Below are positions 1-5,017 of a stretch of 5,017 bases of DNA, piece after piece. This DNA comes from Planctomycetota bacterium. Its GTDB lineage: Bacteria > Planctomycetota > Phycisphaerae > Sedimentisphaerales > Anaerobacaceae. A program made the translations under genes and the position numbers. Numbering within the stretch: the stretch's first letter is position 1; the number at the start of each line of letters is the position of its first letter. Where the stretch lies: contig JAFNGF010000386.1 in the NCBI GenBank assembly GCA_017885385.1, forward strand, positions 1 to 5,017. The letters run 5' to 3'. Under the pieces are notes generated by a model, which saw nothing but the letters and a program-made list of their open reading frames with translations, searched no databases and was not told the origin of the DNA.

Positions 1-1471
1 CCCTTTCAGTGACATATTTTCGCGGCAGTGCCGGCAGAACATCCTGCTGCCACAACTGCTGCATTGCGCTAAGGGCAGGCTCGCCCGTGATGAAGAATAT
101 GATTCTGCCGCCGGCGAGCATAAAGCTTCTCAAAGCTGATGCCATACGGCCAAGCGGCTCAGTTATAGCCGAACAGATAAGTATGTCAGCCGATCCTAAA
201 TCTGCGCTGGCAAGGTCGTTCAGCAATAGCTGGCGTATTTTGAATCCCCCGTGCGAGTCCATCCGCGAAAGTGTATCTAGTGCGGTTGCGACCAGGAACA
301 TTTGACTTACAGTATTGCCGGCTAAGAGCACGGCTGGACTCTTACGCTGTGGCATAGAAATCGCAAGGTAGAATGTATCATCCTCTCTCAGGCCGTCGCC
401 CGGCGATAGACTTAATTCTATCGGCACAGAGGCTTGCCCTCGGCCTGCCCTGAGCTTGTCGAACGGGTCGGAGATGCCGATATCTATCTGCCCCTGATAT
501 ACTTTTTGCTGATTCGGCGATAAACTCACTTCCGCCAGGACGGATTCGCTCGCCGAAGTCTTGACCTTTGCCGTCAACCGGCGATTCTGCTCGGTTTGGC
601 CATAATTGGCGACAGTAACATTTATGCCGATACGGTCGCCCACAGCTTCAGAAGCGTGGGCCTCTATTATAGCGGCATTGTTAATCGGTTCAGGCGAAAC
701 AATCGGCCTACAATCTACATTGTGCGCTTTAGCAGGCTCCTGGACGTCGAGGAGCTGCTTTAGTGTATTCGGCGTGAAGTCGCTCAGCAGCAGCACGTGA
801 ATCACATCGCCGGAAAGGGCATTTCGGCTAATCTCAGGTAGGGTGGGCTTTGGCCCACCGCGAAGGTAGTGGTGGGGCGAACTCAACCCTACCGCCGAAA
901 GGAATTCGCCCATCTTTGCGCTGGCCGGTGAAACTTTTAAGCCCTTCACCGCTGCCAGAGCCTGGTCTTTGCTCAACCCGTGCTGCCACTCCGGGGCCGC
1001 CAGAGGGCAAACGTTAAAGACTGTAGCGTATGCCGCTTCTGCATACCATTTCGCCCCGGAGCCCGCCATAGTGATGGCGGGGTTAACCGGGGGGCCGGCA
1101 GCCTGGATGTAGTCAATAGCCGATGCAGTCATCCTGTCCAGATAACTGCCTGAACCATCGCGGTAGGCCATGGACATAGAATTATCCAGGCCCAGGAAGT
1201 AAACGTCTCTTGTTCGCTGGGGCTTGGGCCTGATGTGCAGAATCGGTTGGGCAAAAAGCATAGCAATCAGGACAATTATTGCGCAGCGCAGCAGCAGGAT
1301 CAGCAAATCGCGCAGCTTTCTACGGGATTGGCTCTCGATCTGGCCGCTGCGCAAAAAGCGAAGCATCGTAAAGGGCACGCGTCTGAATCGCGGCTTTGCC
1401 AGCAGATGGGCAATTACGGGTCCCGCCACCGCCAATCCACCCAACAGGAATATCCACTCCACAAAGCTCAC
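1..1471 (-). CDS. BatA-like membrane protein with VWA-type region (partial, C-terminus off window)
   Basis: This reading frame stays open for 490 codons on the minus strand from a GTG at 1471 to the left edge, so the C-terminus is missing. Residues 1-80 match the BatA/aerotolerance-regulator N-terminal domain: a first membrane segment (about 4-22, ending PVIAHLLAKPRFRRVPF), a basic loop (RRKLRDLL) and a second segment (about 56-76, followed by QPIL). A VWA-like strand follows with a MIDAS-type DxSxS motif (DNSMS, residues 96-100). Around residues 378-465 a pattern (PAVLLAGN, then SADILICSA and GGRIIFFI) resembles the glutamine-amidotransferase-like fold often found at the end of these proteins. 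The GTG overlaps the DUF58 stop by 4 bp and has AAAGAGG five bases upstream, which decides the start. It is probably the inner-membrane VWA partner of the MoxR ATPase. Two repeat-derived stretches lie in frame (residues about 194-212 and 335-350). The family call is firm; the exact role is unknown. Confidence 0.88.
   Translation of the reverse strand, partial: MSFVEWIFLLGGLAVAGPVIAHLLAKPRFRRVPFTMLRFLRSGQIESQSRRKLRDLLILLLRCAIIVLIAMLFAQPILHIRPKPQRTRDVYFLGLDNSMSMAYRDGSGSYLDRMTASAIDYIQAAGPPVNPAITMAGSGAKWYAEAAYATVFNVCPLAAPEWQHGLSKDQALAAVKGLKVSPASAKMGEFLSAVGLSSPHHYLRGGPKPTLPEISRNALSGDVIHVLLLSDFTPNTLKQLLDVQEPAKAHNVDCRPIVSPEPINNAAIIEAHASEAVGDRIGINVTVANYGQTEQNRRLTAKVKTSASESVLAEVSLSPNQQKVYQGQIDIGISDPFDKLRAGRGQASVPIELSLSPGDGLREDDTFYLAISMPQRKSPAVLLAGNTVSQMFLVATALDTLSRMDSHGGFKIRQLLLNDLASADLGSADILICSAITEPLGRMASALRSFMLAGGRIIFFITGEPALSAMQQLWQQDVLPALPRKYVTER
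431..471. repeat. In-frame copy of a short palindromic repeat (FDKLRAG type)
   Basis: The core at 446-467 (TGCCCTGAGC, then TTGTCGAACGGG) matches 2457-2477 in the intergenic gap (TGCCCTGAGC, then GTGCCGAAGGG), with two mismatches and one extra base. On the coding strand it reads as DPFDKLRAGRGQAS within the BatA-like protein (residues about 335-348). Peptides of the FDKLRAG kind are, from general knowledge, a familiar sign of a dispersed palindromic repeat being translated in environmental bacterial genomes. The copy keeps the frame open. The outer limits are approximate. Confidence 0.65.
837..893. repeat. 57-bp palindromic element inserted in frame in the BatA-like gene
   Basis: The ends are exact inverted repeats, GGTAGGGT (837-844) and ACCCTACC (886-893). 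Inside lies a perfect 7-bp hairpin, GGTGGGC (842-848) and GCCCACC (853-859), with a four-base loop TTTG. The element is 57 bp, exactly 19 codons, so it adds about 19 residues (194-212, including SSPHHYLRGGPKPT) without changing the frame. The added peptide is rich in Pro, Gly and His and unlike the flanking sequence. It lies between the MIDAS region and the strand DVIHVLLLSDF. Confidence 0.7.
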
Positions 1472-2364
1472 ATCATCCTCTTTCGCCTGGCTAAATATGC
1501 TATTAACGCCTTATCGAGCGGCTGGGACGTATCGAGCAGACAGTAATCAATGCCGCTTTTGCCGGCGGTTTTCTGCACTTCATCTAAGAACTCGGCTACA
1601 CGCTTTCGATAGCTGTCTCGAATAGACTGCGGGAACGTTTGCATCCTGGCTTTGGATTCCAAATCTTCAAATTGAATGAGACCCTCATAGTCGAGATTGA
1701 GCTCCTGATGGTCCATGGTATGGAATATAATCACATCATGTTTAAGAAATTTCAGATGGGCCAGGCCCTTGTAAATATCGCCTTCGTCATCGAGCAGGTC
1801 TGAAATCAGGATGACCATGCCTCGTCGCTTTGTGGCCTCGGCAAATGCGTGCAGCACATTGGCCAGGTTGGTACACCCGCTGGGGCTGGTTGACTGCAAG
1901 GCTGCCAGGATAGCAGTTAGATGCGTGCGTTTTGACTTGGGAGGAATCTGTTTCACCACCGTCTCGGCAAATAGCAGAAGAGCAGTGCTGTCGCCCTGGC
2001 TTAGCATAAGATAGCTCAAAGCCGCCGCGAGGAAGCACGCGTAGTCGATCTTTCTGACCGTGCCGTTGCCGGCGAACGACATGCTTTTACTGGTATCCAG
2101 CAGAATGTACACGGTTGCGTTGGTCTCCTGGCGGAACCTCTTTATGTAGAGCCTATCGCTTCGCCCGAACACCTTCCAGTCCACGAATTTCAGCTCATCG
2201 CCCGGATGGTACTGCCTGTGGTCGCTGTATTCGACGCTGAAACCGTGGAACGGACTCGGATGCAAGCCCGCAAAAAAACCCTCCACTGCGCAGCGGGCCA
2301 CCAGGTCCATATTCGCCAGCTTGCTCAGAAACACGGGGTCAAGATATTCCCGACCTTGCCTCAC
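1468..2364 (-). CDS. DUF58 domain-containing protein (soluble, VWA-type)
   Basis: A 298-residue protein matching the short DUF58 family, which has no membrane segments. The N-terminal part carries YLDP (7-10), the family block HPSPFHGFSVEYSDHR (35-50) and PGDELKFVDWK (54-64). A VWA-like half follows, with a complete-looking MIDAS: DTSKS (90-94), Thr165 in CTNLANVL and Asp189 in LISDLLDD. It is expected to bind a divalent metal and act as a cytoplasmic partner or adaptor of the MoxR ATPase encoded upstream. The start is GTG at 2364. It has GGGAAGAGG seven bases upstream and places YLDP near the N-terminus as in relatives; the internal ATG at residue 19 would remove conserved residues. The gene ends ATG-ATG-TGA, with the TGA overlapping the GTG of the next gene. 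The molecular function of the family is still poorly defined. Confidence 0.93.
   Translation of the reverse strand: MRQGREYLDPVFLSKLANMDLVARCAVEGFFAGLHPSPFHGFSVEYSDHRQYHPGDELKFVDWKVFGRSDRLYIKRFRQETNATVYILLDTSKSMSFAGNGTVRKIDYACFLAAALSYLMLSQGDSTALLLFAETVVKQIPPKSKRTHLTAILAALQSTSPSGCTNLANVLHAFAEATKRRGMVILISDLLDDEGDIYKGLAHLKFLKHDVIIFHTMDHQELNLDYEGLIQFEDLESKARMQTFPQSIRDSYRKRVAEFLDEVQKTAGKSGIDYCLLDTSQPLDKALIAYLARRKRMM
1477..1483 (-). promoter_or_regulatory. Ribosome binding site of the BatA-like gene
   Basis: AAAGAGG on the minus strand lies five bases before the GTG at 1471, inside the last codons of the DUF58 gene. It supports GTG rather than any later ATG as the start and fits translational coupling through the GTGA overlap. 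Confidence 0.7.
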
Positions 2365-2371
2365 CAGCCAA

Positions 2372-2380
2372 CCTCTTCCC
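2372..2380 (-). promoter_or_regulatory. Ribosome binding site of the DUF58 gene
   Basis: GGGAAGAGG on the minus strand lies seven bases before the GTG at 2364. It decides the non-ATG start of the DUF58 gene. It lies just downstream of repeat-like sequence, so the repeats stop short of the translation signals. Confidence 0.7.
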
Positions 2381-2385
2381 TTTTA

Positions 2386-2410
2386 GACACGCATTTACAC
2401 GGATTCACAC
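2386..2410. repeat. ACAC-rich repeat-like tract upstream of the DUF58 gene
   Basis: On the minus strand this reads as near-tandem units, GTGTGAATCC then GTGTAAATGC then GTGTC, a 10-base period. This kind of GTGTAAATCC tract is, from general knowledge, common in intergenic repeats of environmental bacterial genomes. It belongs to the same 166-bp gap as the palindrome at 2436-2476. No gene or clear promoter is visible here. Confidence 0.45.
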
Positions 2411-2435
2411 TGTTGAAAAAGCAAGTCTGTGCAAT

Positions 2436-2476
2436 CCTTCGACCCGGCTCAGAGCTTGCCCTGAGCGTGCCGAAGG
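2436..2476. repeat. Intergenic palindromic repeat (REP-like), same family as 431-471
   Basis: Imperfect palindrome with outer arms CCTTCG (2436-2441) and CGAAGG (2471-2476), and inner arms GCTCAG (2447-2452) and CTGAGC (2461-2466) around an 8-base loop. It lies between the MoxR and DUF58 genes and could form a hairpin in their shared transcript. There is no T-run after it in either direction, so it is not a standard intrinsic terminator. TCTGTG motifs flank it at 2426-2431, 2483-2488 and 2492-2497, which suggests insertion into an older repeat. Confidence 0.7.
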
Positions 2477-2530
2477 GACAGGTCTGTGAAATCTGTGGCT
2501 TTCTTCCCGTGCTGCCAATTTTGGCGCCGG

Positions 2531-3571
2531 CTACTTCGGCAGCGCGACATTTTCAACAAGGTCATTGAGGATCGTTTCAACGCCGATACCATCCGCCTCG
2601 GCGTTAAAGTTCGGAATAATACGGTGCCTGAGCACAAGTCTGCAGACAGCTTGCACGTCCTCGAAGCTCGGAGTGATGCGGCCATTGATCAGGGCTAATG
2701 CCTTTGAGCCAAGCGTCATATACTGGCCCGCTCTCGGCCCGGCTCCCCACTTCAGGTATTTTTTTACCATTGCGGTGGCAGTCGGGTCGCTCGGCCTGGT
2801 CGCACGCGCAAGCCTGATGCAGTACGCGATCACCGTATCGCTCACAGGAGCGGTCCGAACAATCTCCTGAAACAGCATCATGTTGTTCTTTTCGACGACA
2901 GTTTCTATGACGCTTTTCCTGCCGGTGGTGGTTTGCTTGACCATCATGTGCTCCTCTTTGGCCGGCGGGTAGTCAATGTAGACCATGAACATGAATCTAT
3001 CCAGTGCCGCCTCCGGCAAGGGATATGTGCCTTCCTGCTCGATAGGGTTCTGAGTCGCCAGGACAAAGAACGGCTCATCGAGCTTGTATGTCCTGCCCGA
3101 TGCGGTCACTTCACGTTCCTGCATCGCCTGCAGAAGCGCAGCCTGAGTCTTAGGGGGCGTACGATTTATCTCGTCGGCCAGAACCACATTGGCAAAAATC
3201 GGACCCTGAAGGAACTCGTAATGTCTCTTCTTCGACTGCGGGTCTCTCTGGATAATATCCGCGCCGGTAATGTCCGAGGGCATTAGATCGGGCGTGAACT
3301 GAATCCGGTTGAACTTGAGGTTCATCGCATTGGCTATGGAGTGCACCATCAGCGTCTTTGCCAGGCCCGGCACGCCCTGAATGATGCAGTGACCTCCAGC
3401 TAACATGCAGCAGAGCACCGAGTCAATTACGCTGTCCTGGCCGACTATAACCCGGTGTATCTGCCGCTTTAGCTCAGTGTATCCGCCGGCCAGGCGAGCG
3501 ATTAGCTGGCTCTCATCGACAGACTGGGACCTTCCTGCGTTTTTAAGTCGTTGCTCGGTTGTTTGCTCCAT
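2531..3571 (-). CDS. moxR: MoxR-family AAA+ ATPase
   Basis: A 346-residue ATPase of normal MoxR length. It has Walker A GVPGLAKT (66-73), Walker B VVLADEIN (129-136), sensor 1 in ATQNPIEQEGTYPLPEAALD (172-191), an LDRF arginine-finger region (190-193) and a C-terminal lid with GAGPRAGQYMTLGSKALAL (276-294). It should form a hexameric ring in the cytoplasm and use ATP to remodel or activate VWA-domain partners, here most likely the DUF58 and BatA-like proteins encoded downstream. The start chosen is ATG at 3571. The frame can be extended to a GTG at 3625, but those 18 extra codons (with YALRTTQYARR) are read from a palindromic repeat and are not family sequence. The Shine-Dalgarno is weak: the bases before ATG are AAGACGAAAT. 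The symbol is family-level; several paralogues are usual in such genomes. Confidence 0.95.
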   Translation of the reverse strand: MEQTTEQRLKNAGRSQSVDESQLIARLAGGYTELKRQIHRVIVGQDSVIDSVLCCMLAGGHCIIQGVPGLAKTLMVHSIANAMNLKFNRIQFTPDLMPSDITGADIIQRDPQSKKRHYEFLQGPIFANVVLADEINRTPPKTQAALLQAMQEREVTASGRTYKLDEPFFVLATQNPIEQEGTYPLPEAALDRFMFMVYIDYPPAKEEHMMVKQTTTGRKSVIETVVEKNNMMLFQEIVRTAPVSDTVIAYCIRLARATRPSDPTATAMVKKYLKWGAGPRAGQYMTLGSKALALINGRITPSFEDVQAVCRLVLRHRIIPNFNAEADGIGVETILNDLVENVALPK

Positions 3572-3590
3572 ATTTCGTCTTGCGTATTGG

Positions 3591-3639
3591 GTGGTGCGTA
3601 GTGCGTAAAACGCACGACGCAGCACGCCCCACGCACCAC
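3591..3639. repeat. TACGCAC-type palindromic repeat in the moxR leader
   Basis: Outer inverted arms GTGGTGCGT (3591-3599) and ACGCACCAC (3631-3639) enclose a second tight hairpin, GTGCGT (3601-3606) and ACGCAC (3610-3615), with an AAA loop. The segment is made of repeated variants of TGCGTA and ACGCAC. It starts 20 bases upstream of the MoxR ATG and would fold in its leader RNA. Translated on the minus strand it gives YALRTTQYARR, a peptide type typical of mis-extended gene starts. Confidence 0.65.
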
Positions 3640-3642
3640 AAA

Positions 3643-3651
3643 ATTATCGCA
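3643..3651 (-). promoter_or_regulatory. Possible extended -10 of the moxR operon
   Basis: The minus strand reads TGCGATAAT, a good match to an extended -10 (TGn plus TATAAT-like). I see no good -35 at the usual spacing; ACCATT occupies that position. Transcription would begin near 3636, within the palindromic repeat, giving a leader of about 65 bases. This is a weak, motif-only call. Confidence 0.3.
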
Positions 3652-3737
3652 TCTATGTTACCAAAAATGGTCGAAAGTTTCCAGAATTTTATCGCCTCAT
3701 CCCGGTCTCTTATATCTGAACAACCGTCGCGCCTATT

Positions 3738-3780
3738 AAGACGCTATTTGGCGGGTTCTGTTACAACAAAAAGGCGTCTT
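3738..3780. promoter_or_regulatory. Inverted repeat overlapping the -35 region, candidate operator
   Basis: Perfect 7-bp arms AAGACGC (3738-3744) and GCGTCTT (3774-3780) are separated by 29 bp. The right arm covers the position expected for a -35 element, 17 bp before TATAAT at 3797-3802, and no good -35 hexamer is present there. A protein bound to both arms could repress the promoter, or activate it in place of a -35. The arm spacing is about three and a half helical turns centre to centre, so chance pairing is possible. Confidence 0.35.
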
Positions 3781-3793
3781 CTTGGCTGCATTA

Positions 3794-3802
3794 TGTTATA
3801 AT
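3794..3802 (+). promoter_or_regulatory. Extended -10 promoter of the ADP-ribosylglycohydrolase gene
   Basis: TGTTATAAT is a perfect extended -10: TG one base before a consensus TATAAT (3797-3802). The transcript should begin near 3809, leaving a leader of about 16 bases that carries the Shine-Dalgarno. The -35 position (about 3774-3779, GCGTCT) is poor, as is common for extended -10 promoters. Confidence 0.6.
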
Positions 3803-3810
3803 GTATCTGC

Positions 3811-3816
3811 GAGGAG
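3811..3816 (+). promoter_or_regulatory. Ribosome binding site of the ADP-ribosylglycohydrolase gene
   Basis: GAGGAG lies eight bases before the ATG at 3825. It fixes that ATG as the start and therefore supports the presence of the N-terminal signal sequence. Confidence 0.75.
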
Positions 3817-3824
3817 CGTGAAAG

Positions 3825-5017
3825 ATGAGCCTTTGGCGCAACGTAACCGCAATTTCGTTTCTATCGTTATTACTGATACCGCTGCTCCCTCGGCTGAGCT
3901 CGGGACAGGCCTGTCGACAAGCAAGGGCGGAAAAGGCAATCCTGGCCTACAAGCTTAGTGACAAGCTCAGGGGCATGTGGTTAGGCCAGCTTATAGGTAA
4001 CTACGCAGGCAGGGATACCGAAGGCAAGTATTCAGGTTTTATGCCCAACCCTGCTCCGGCTGTCCCCTGGGTAATAAGGCAGGAATGGGACGCTGACGAT
4101 GACACCGACGTGGAATATGTCGCCCTGCACATCCTGCGAACGGATGGCCTGGACTGCAATTACCCGGAAATTGCCCAGCAGTGGCGAACTCATATTGGAA
4201 CCTGCGGCTTGTATTTGGCAAACAAACAGGCGTGGTACTTGATGGCAGATGGTTACCTTCCGCCTGATACAGGAAGCCGAGCTTACAACGAGCACTGGTA
4301 TTCAATTGACTCCCAGATAACCACCGAGGTGCTCGGGGCAATATCTCCAGGCCTCGTTCAGCCTGCGATTGATCTTGCCGGTAGATTTGCCCATATCACA
4401 AATACGGGCTTTGCAGCTCACGCCGCGCAGTTCTACTCTGCGATGTATGCAGCAGCTTTTTTTGAGCCAAATGTTACGAGCCTTGTGACTGAGGCTGTTG
4501 CGGCTGTGCCGACTACGAGCCGAACGTACCAGGTGATAACTGACGTACTCGGCTGGTACACGGAGGATGCAAATGATGGGAGTCTGGACTGGCGGGCGAC
4601 TCGTTCCAAGCTCTATGATAAATACCAGGGGGCGGGCAGTGCTGGCCGTTACTACAATTGGGCCGAGTCAACAATTAACGCCGGAGCGACGGTGCTTGCG
4701 GTACTTTATGGCCGGGGCGATTTCAAAAACACCGTACAGATCGCCGTATTGGCCGGATGGGATTGCGATTGCAACGCGGCAACAGCAGGCGGCCTTATTG
4801 GCATAATCAAGGGTTTTAGGAATCTGCCTTCCGATCTTACCGACCCCGACATTTGCGGCGACGTCTACAAGAATGTTTGTAGGCCATATCTGCCCGATCC
4901 CAATAAATACTATCCACAATACGACACTATAACGAGCATTACCGCTTGCATGGCCGACCTTGCAGGGCAAAACATTCTAAAAAATGGCGGCCACATCTTC
5001 GGCAGCGGACCCCTGAA
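3825..5017 (+). CDS. Exported ADP-ribosylglycohydrolase-family protein (partial, C-terminus off window)
   Basis: 397 residues are visible and the frame is still open at the right edge. Residues 1 to about 29 look like a Sec signal peptide: MSLWRN, a hydrophobic core FLSLLLIPLLP, then SSGQA with a plausible signal peptidase I site before Cys30. No proper lipobox is seen. The mature part starts with the family helix DKLRGMWLGQLIGN (46-59). The first metal-site motif is DADDDTDVEY (89-98), and the second is GWDCDCNAATAGG (311-323). These correspond to the TDDT and GGDxDT motifs of classical ADP-ribosylglycohydrolases, with the DDDTD/GWDxDCN form known from a bacterial subgroup. The key Asp residues (92, 93, 313, 315) are kept. 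The fold suggests dinuclear-metal hydrolysis of an ADP-ribosyl or other N/O-glycosidic bond outside the cytoplasm; the true substrate is unknown. It is divergent from the moxR operon, with no evidence of joint function. A further C-terminal domain may lie beyond the window. Confidence 0.88.
   Translation, partial: MSLWRNVTAISFLSLLLIPLLPRLSSGQACRQARAEKAILAYKLSDKLRGMWLGQLIGNYAGRDTEGKYSGFMPNPAPAVPWVIRQEWDADDDTDVEYVALHILRTDGLDCNYPEIAQQWRTHIGTCGLYLANKQAWYLMADGYLPPDTGSRAYNEHWYSIDSQITTEVLGAISPGLVQPAIDLAGRFAHITNTGFAAHAAQFYSAMYAAAFFEPNVTSLVTEAVAAVPTTSRTYQVITDVLGWYTEDANDGSLDWRATRSKLYDKYQGAGSAGRYYNWAESTINAGATVLAVLYGRGDFKNTVQIAVLAGWDCDCNAATAGGLIGIIKGFRNLPSDLTDPDICGDVYKNVCRPYLPDPNKYYPQYDTITSITACMADLAGQNILKNGGHIFGSGPL

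Noticed and set aside
842..859. Terminator or attenuator hairpin inside the BatA-like gene
   Set aside because: The hairpin is strong but has no U-run and lies in the middle of an open reading frame; it is the inner part of the 57-bp element.
1224..1625. Plus-strand open frames of 103 and 133 codons
   Set aside because: They are antisense to the N-terminal region of the BatA-like gene and the end of the DUF58 gene, both of which carry clear family motifs.
2436..2476. Intrinsic terminator after the MoxR gene
   Set aside because: The hairpin has mismatched arms and no following T-run on the minus strand, so repeat identity explains it better.
2206..2698. Plus-strand open frames crossing the DUF58 start, the gap and the MoxR end
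   Set aside because: They run through repeats and antisense to two conserved genes, with no recognisable protein features.
3572..3625. N-terminal extension of the MoxR ATPase from a GTG at 3625
   Set aside because: The 18 codons come from the palindromic repeat, the peptide is not part of the MoxR family, and the ATG at 3571 gives a normal family length.
3572..3824. A small gene or RNA gene in the divergent intergenic region
   Set aside because: Apart from the palindromic repeat, the two promoter motifs, the inverted repeat and the ribosome binding site, no open frame with a ribosome binding site and no recognisable RNA fold is visible.
3960..3974. GACAAGCTCAGGGGC looks like another copy of the FDKLRAG repeat
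   Set aside because: It encodes DKLRG, which is the expected first conserved helix of ADP-ribosylglycohydrolases, and the similarity ends at the motif boundaries. Chance convergence is the simpler reading.
4032..4341. Minus-strand open frames of 87 and 100 codons
   Set aside because: They are antisense to the well-supported hydrolase gene, have no family features, and their sequence is explained by its codons.

Overview
The window holds two divergently arranged units separated by a 253-bp regulatory region. The left unit reads leftward (minus strand): a MoxR-family AAA+ ATPase (3571 to 2531), a compact DUF58 protein with a VWA-type metal site (2364 to 1468), and a membrane-anchored BatA-like protein (1471 to beyond base 1). 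This is the classic MoxR / DUF58 / BatA-VWA cluster. The right unit reads rightward from 3825 and encodes an exported ADP-ribosylglycohydrolase-family protein that runs off the right edge.

The organism is probably a Planctomycetota bacterium, perhaps of the Phycisphaerae/Sedimentisphaerales kind. This is inferred from the gene order, from the BatA protein with a receptor-like VWA and a glutamine-amidotransferase-like C-terminal part, from the exported ADP-ribosylglycohydrolase, and from the many short palindromic repeats. No rRNA or other marker gene is present, so the placement is tentative.

In the left unit the ATPase is expected to remodel or activate VWA-domain clients, with the DUF58 protein as soluble partner and the BatA-like protein as membrane partner. 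The DUF58 and BatA-like genes overlap by 4 bp (GTGA), so they are probably translationally coupled. The 166-bp gap between the ATPase and DUF58 genes is filled by repeat-type sequence. The right-hand gene has a clear extended -10 promoter and Shine-Dalgarno site, with an inverted repeat that would cover its -35 position.

The most unusual aspect is the repeat load: at least three unrelated palindromic or repeat families lie in 5 kb. Two of them sit in frame inside the BatA-like coding sequence, one is in the intergenic gap, and one is in the moxR leader. I see no CRISPR array, tRNA, rRNA, transposase or toxin-antitoxin pair. I found no convincing new multi-gene system: the genes belong to known families, and the novelty, if any, lies in the repeats and in the exported hydrolase.
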